Notes under the pieces: generated by a model
What the model was told of the DNA's origin: nothing
Database searches by the model: none
Seen by the model: the letters and a program-made list of their open reading frames with translations, nothing else
Shown here: piece by piece, positions 14,500 through 16,032 of the stretch
Layout: every line of letters starts with the position of its first letter
How positions within the stretch are numbered: position 1 is the stretch's first letter
Source of the DNA: Bacteroidales bacterium
GTDB lineage: Bacteria > Bacteroidota > Bacteroidia > Bacteroidales > P3
DNA: 16,032 nt
Reading direction: 5' to 3'
Assembly: GCA_017632095.1 (NCBI GenBank)
Contig: JAGBSA010000103.1
Coordinates: 1 to 16,032, forward strand
Position numbers and translations under genes: made by a program

Positions 14500-15078
14500 A
14501 TGAAAAGGATTTTTGATTTTGTATGTTCATTCTGCGGATTGCTTGTTTTGCTTCCAGTTTTTATATTCATATCCCTATGGGTTGGATTGACAAGCAAAGG
14601 AGGTATATTCTACAAGCAGAAACGTGTAGGCAAGAATAACAAAGACTTTAGCTTGTATAAATTTCGAAGCATGGCAGTCGGAGCAGATAAAAAAGGACTC
14701 TTGACAGTCGGAGGCAAAGATAGCAGGATTACAAAAGCAGGTTATTATCTTAGAAAATATAAGTTAGACGAATTGCCTCAACTACTTAATGTACTAAAAG
14801 GCGATATGAGTTTAGTTGGACCTCGCCCCGAGGTAAGGAAATACGTAGATATGTACACAAAGGAACAAATGAGAGTGCTTAGTGTTCGTCCCGGAATAAC
14901 AGACCCTGCATCTATAAAATACAGAAACGAAAACGAATTACTATCTCAAGTAGATAATCCAGAGCAATACTATATTGAGAATATAATGCCTGATAAGATT
15001 TCTTTGAATCTTCAATATATAGAATCTCGTAGTCTTTTCGGAGATATACGACTTATTTTCAAAACAATATTCTGTTAA
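14500..15078 (+). CDS. Phosphoglycosyl transferase, PglC-like (bacterial sugar transferase)
   Basis: 192 residues, the size of the small monotopic form. One N-terminal re-entrant hydrophobic segment (about 10-30, with the Pro at 19) is followed by IFYKQKRVGKN and FSLYKFRSMAVGA. The catalytic core is KYKLDELPQLLNVLKGDMSL with the Asp90-Glu91 dyad, followed by VGPRPE (106-111). After that come VRPGITDPASIKYRNE and the C-terminal helix. The family moves a sugar phosphate from a UDP-sugar to undecaprenyl phosphate, starting a lipid-linked glycan at the inner membrane. It lies 40 bases after the aminotransferase and 2 bases before the helicase gene. A promoter of its own is not seen, so it is probably in one transcript with the aminotransferase. 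Confidence 0.93.
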   Translation: MKRIFDFVCSFCGLLVLLPVFIFISLWVGLTSKGGIFYKQKRVGKNNKDFSLYKFRSMAVGADKKGLLTVGGKDSRITKAGYYLRKYKLDELPQLLNVLKGDMSLVGPRPEVRKYVDMYTKEQMRVLSVRPGITDPASIKYRNENELLSQVDNPEQYYIENIMPDKISLNLQYIESRSLFGDIRLIFKTIFC

Positions 15079-15080
15079 TT

Positions 15081-16032
15081 ATGAAACTTAAAACCTACAC
15101 CGCATCAGCTGGAAGTGGGAAAACGTTTCGGCTTACGGTAGAGTATATCAGCAAATTGCTGAAAGACCCATATTCTTATAAGACAACATTGGCTGTAACC
15201 TTTACAAACAAAGCCACAAACGAAATGAAGACAAGAATTCTTTCTGTTTTGTGGAGCATAATCTTTAATCCTGAAGAAGTAAAAGATGAAATCAAAGAAA
15301 TAGAAAAAGAGTTGGGACATAGCTTTTCTCAATCGGAAAAAGACAATGCTAAGAAAGCTCTTGACCTTATCTTACATGATTACCATCATTTTTGGATTGA
15401 AACCATCGATAGCTTTTTTCAAAGAGTTCTTCGCAACATGGCGAAAGAGGTTGGTGTGAGTAGCGGATTTGAAATCTTGTTGAACGATGAGGAATATTTG
15501 AAACGAGTCATTGAAGAATTGAAAGAAGATGCTGAGGTTAATCCTCAGTTGAAGAAATGCTTGAATGATTTAATCCAAAGCAGAATACAAGAAGGCAAAA
15601 AGTGGAATTACGAAACCGATATGCTCGATTTCGTAACACATTCCAAAGAAGATATGATTGCAAATGCCTATTCGCTAAACGATAATCATATTTTAGACGC
15701 CATTTCCCAAGAAACAAAAGAGGCTTTTGAAAAGATAGCAGAATTTGAGCAGAGAATAAACGACTATATCAAAGAAGCAAAGAAACTAAGCCAAGAGTAT
15801 GGGGCACAAAGTGGGGAATACGAAACTAAAAGTCTCCAAAAATTCATATATTCTGCCTTTATAAATGGCTATGATGTCGGAAGGGATTCTGATAGTAAGA
15901 TTCTGAAAAAATTAAGCAAAGAAACAAAAAAATCTTTCAAAGATATAAGCGAACGATTCGAAGCCTTGAGAGAATGCTTTTCTGATTACTACGGAACGAA
16001 TTATCAAAAGATAAAAACTTTACATACAATCT
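15081..16032 (+). CDS. UvrD/AddA-like superfamily I helicase, N-terminal part (3' truncated by window)
   Basis: The frame opens at ATG 15081, 2 bases after the phosphoglycosyl transferase stop, and stays open to the window end, so about 317 residues are seen. The start is KTYTASAGSGKTFRL with a Walker A lysine at residue 14, followed by motif Ia LAVTFTNKATNEMKTRIL and IETIDSFFQRVLRNMAKE, which is motif Ic of the UvrD/AddA group. After these comes a long charged helical region (about 125-317). The spacing and the TASAGSGKT start match the large Bacteroidota UvrD-helicase-domain proteins related to AddA/RecB, usually with a C-terminal nuclease domain and an AddB-like partner downstream. Those parts lie outside this window. 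Its likely role is DNA end processing and recombinational repair. It is unrelated in function to the glycan genes before it, although the spacing suggests co-transcription. Confidence 0.9.
   Translation, partial: MKLKTYTASAGSGKTFRLTVEYISKLLKDPYSYKTTLAVTFTNKATNEMKTRILSVLWSIIFNPEEVKDEIKEIEKELGHSFSQSEKDNAKKALDLILHDYHHFWIETIDSFFQRVLRNMAKEVGVSSGFEILLNDEEYLKRVIEELKEDAEVNPQLKKCLNDLIQSRIQEGKKWNYETDMLDFVTHSKEDMIANAYSLNDNHILDAISQETKEAFEKIAEFEQRINDYIKEAKKLSQEYGAQSGEYETKSLQKFIYSAFINGYDVGRDSDSKILKKLSKETKKSFKDISERFEALRECFSDYYGTNYQKIKTLHTI

Overview
The window looks like chromosomal DNA from a low-GC member of the Bacteroidota, most likely the Bacteroidales. Three things point there. First, repeated -7 boxes of the form TAnnTTTG lie just upstream of gene starts on both strands (examples at 1320-1327, 3463-3470, 5020-5027, 7006-7013, 10913-10920, 13197-13204), and the tRNA promoter has a matching -33 TTTG at a 20-bp gap. 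Second, the gene content fits: a GldA-like ABC ATPase, a TlpA-like lipoprotein, an OmpH/Skp-like protein, a Nif3 plus zinc-ribbon pair, an MBOAT acyltransferase and a UvrD/AddA-like helicase. Third, lipoprotein signals are frequent. I cannot name a genus. No phage, plasmid, transposase or CRISPR gene is present.

Layout. From 1 to 611 is the 3' end of a plus-strand glycosyltransferase, which meets tail-to-tail with a block of minus-strand genes. These are an OmpH/Skp-like membrane-anchored protein (608-1291), a helix-hairpin-helix protein (1385-2326) translationally coupled to a TlpA-type thioredoxin lipoprotein (2323-3441), glyceraldehyde-3-phosphate dehydrogenase (3972-4979), an SGNH/GDSL hydrolase (5053-6252) and a GldA-like ABC ATPase (6252-6968). 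A 530-bp gap between the thioredoxin gene and gapA holds the most unusual sequence here: five exactly 22-bp tandem units, each a 7-3-7 palindrome TGATAAT-N3-ATTATCA, centred in a roughly 153-bp block bounded by near-perfect 14-bp inverted repeats. A strong gapA terminator lies in the same gap.

From a divergent promoter region near 6985-7013 a plus-strand operon runs through a catalytically degenerate RluA-like protein (7035-7898), a Nif3-family protein (7909-8709), a coiled-coil zinc-ribbon protein (8727-9536) and dihydroorotase (9539-10864). Next comes a tRNA-Val(TAC) with its own promoter and terminator (10889-11057), an MBOAT O-acyltransferase (11101-12600), a double hairpin terminator region and a rhodanese lipoprotein (12798-13184). 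The last unit is a surface-glycan operon: a DegT/DnrJ aminotransferase (13233-14459) and a PglC-type phosphoglycosyl transferase (14500-15078). It runs into the 5' part of a UvrD/AddA-like helicase (15081 to the window end).

How the genes work together. The glycosyltransferase, aminotransferase, phosphoglycosyl transferase, MBOAT and SGNH genes all fit envelope glycan synthesis and acylation, although they are interrupted by housekeeping genes (gapA, pyrC, tRNA-Val, nif3). The window has no complete novel gene system that I can defend. The best candidates for something undescribed are the 22-bp palindromic array, the RluA-like protein that has lost its catalytic Asp and its THQIR-type motif, and a 14-bp perfect hairpin inside the pyrC coding sequence.
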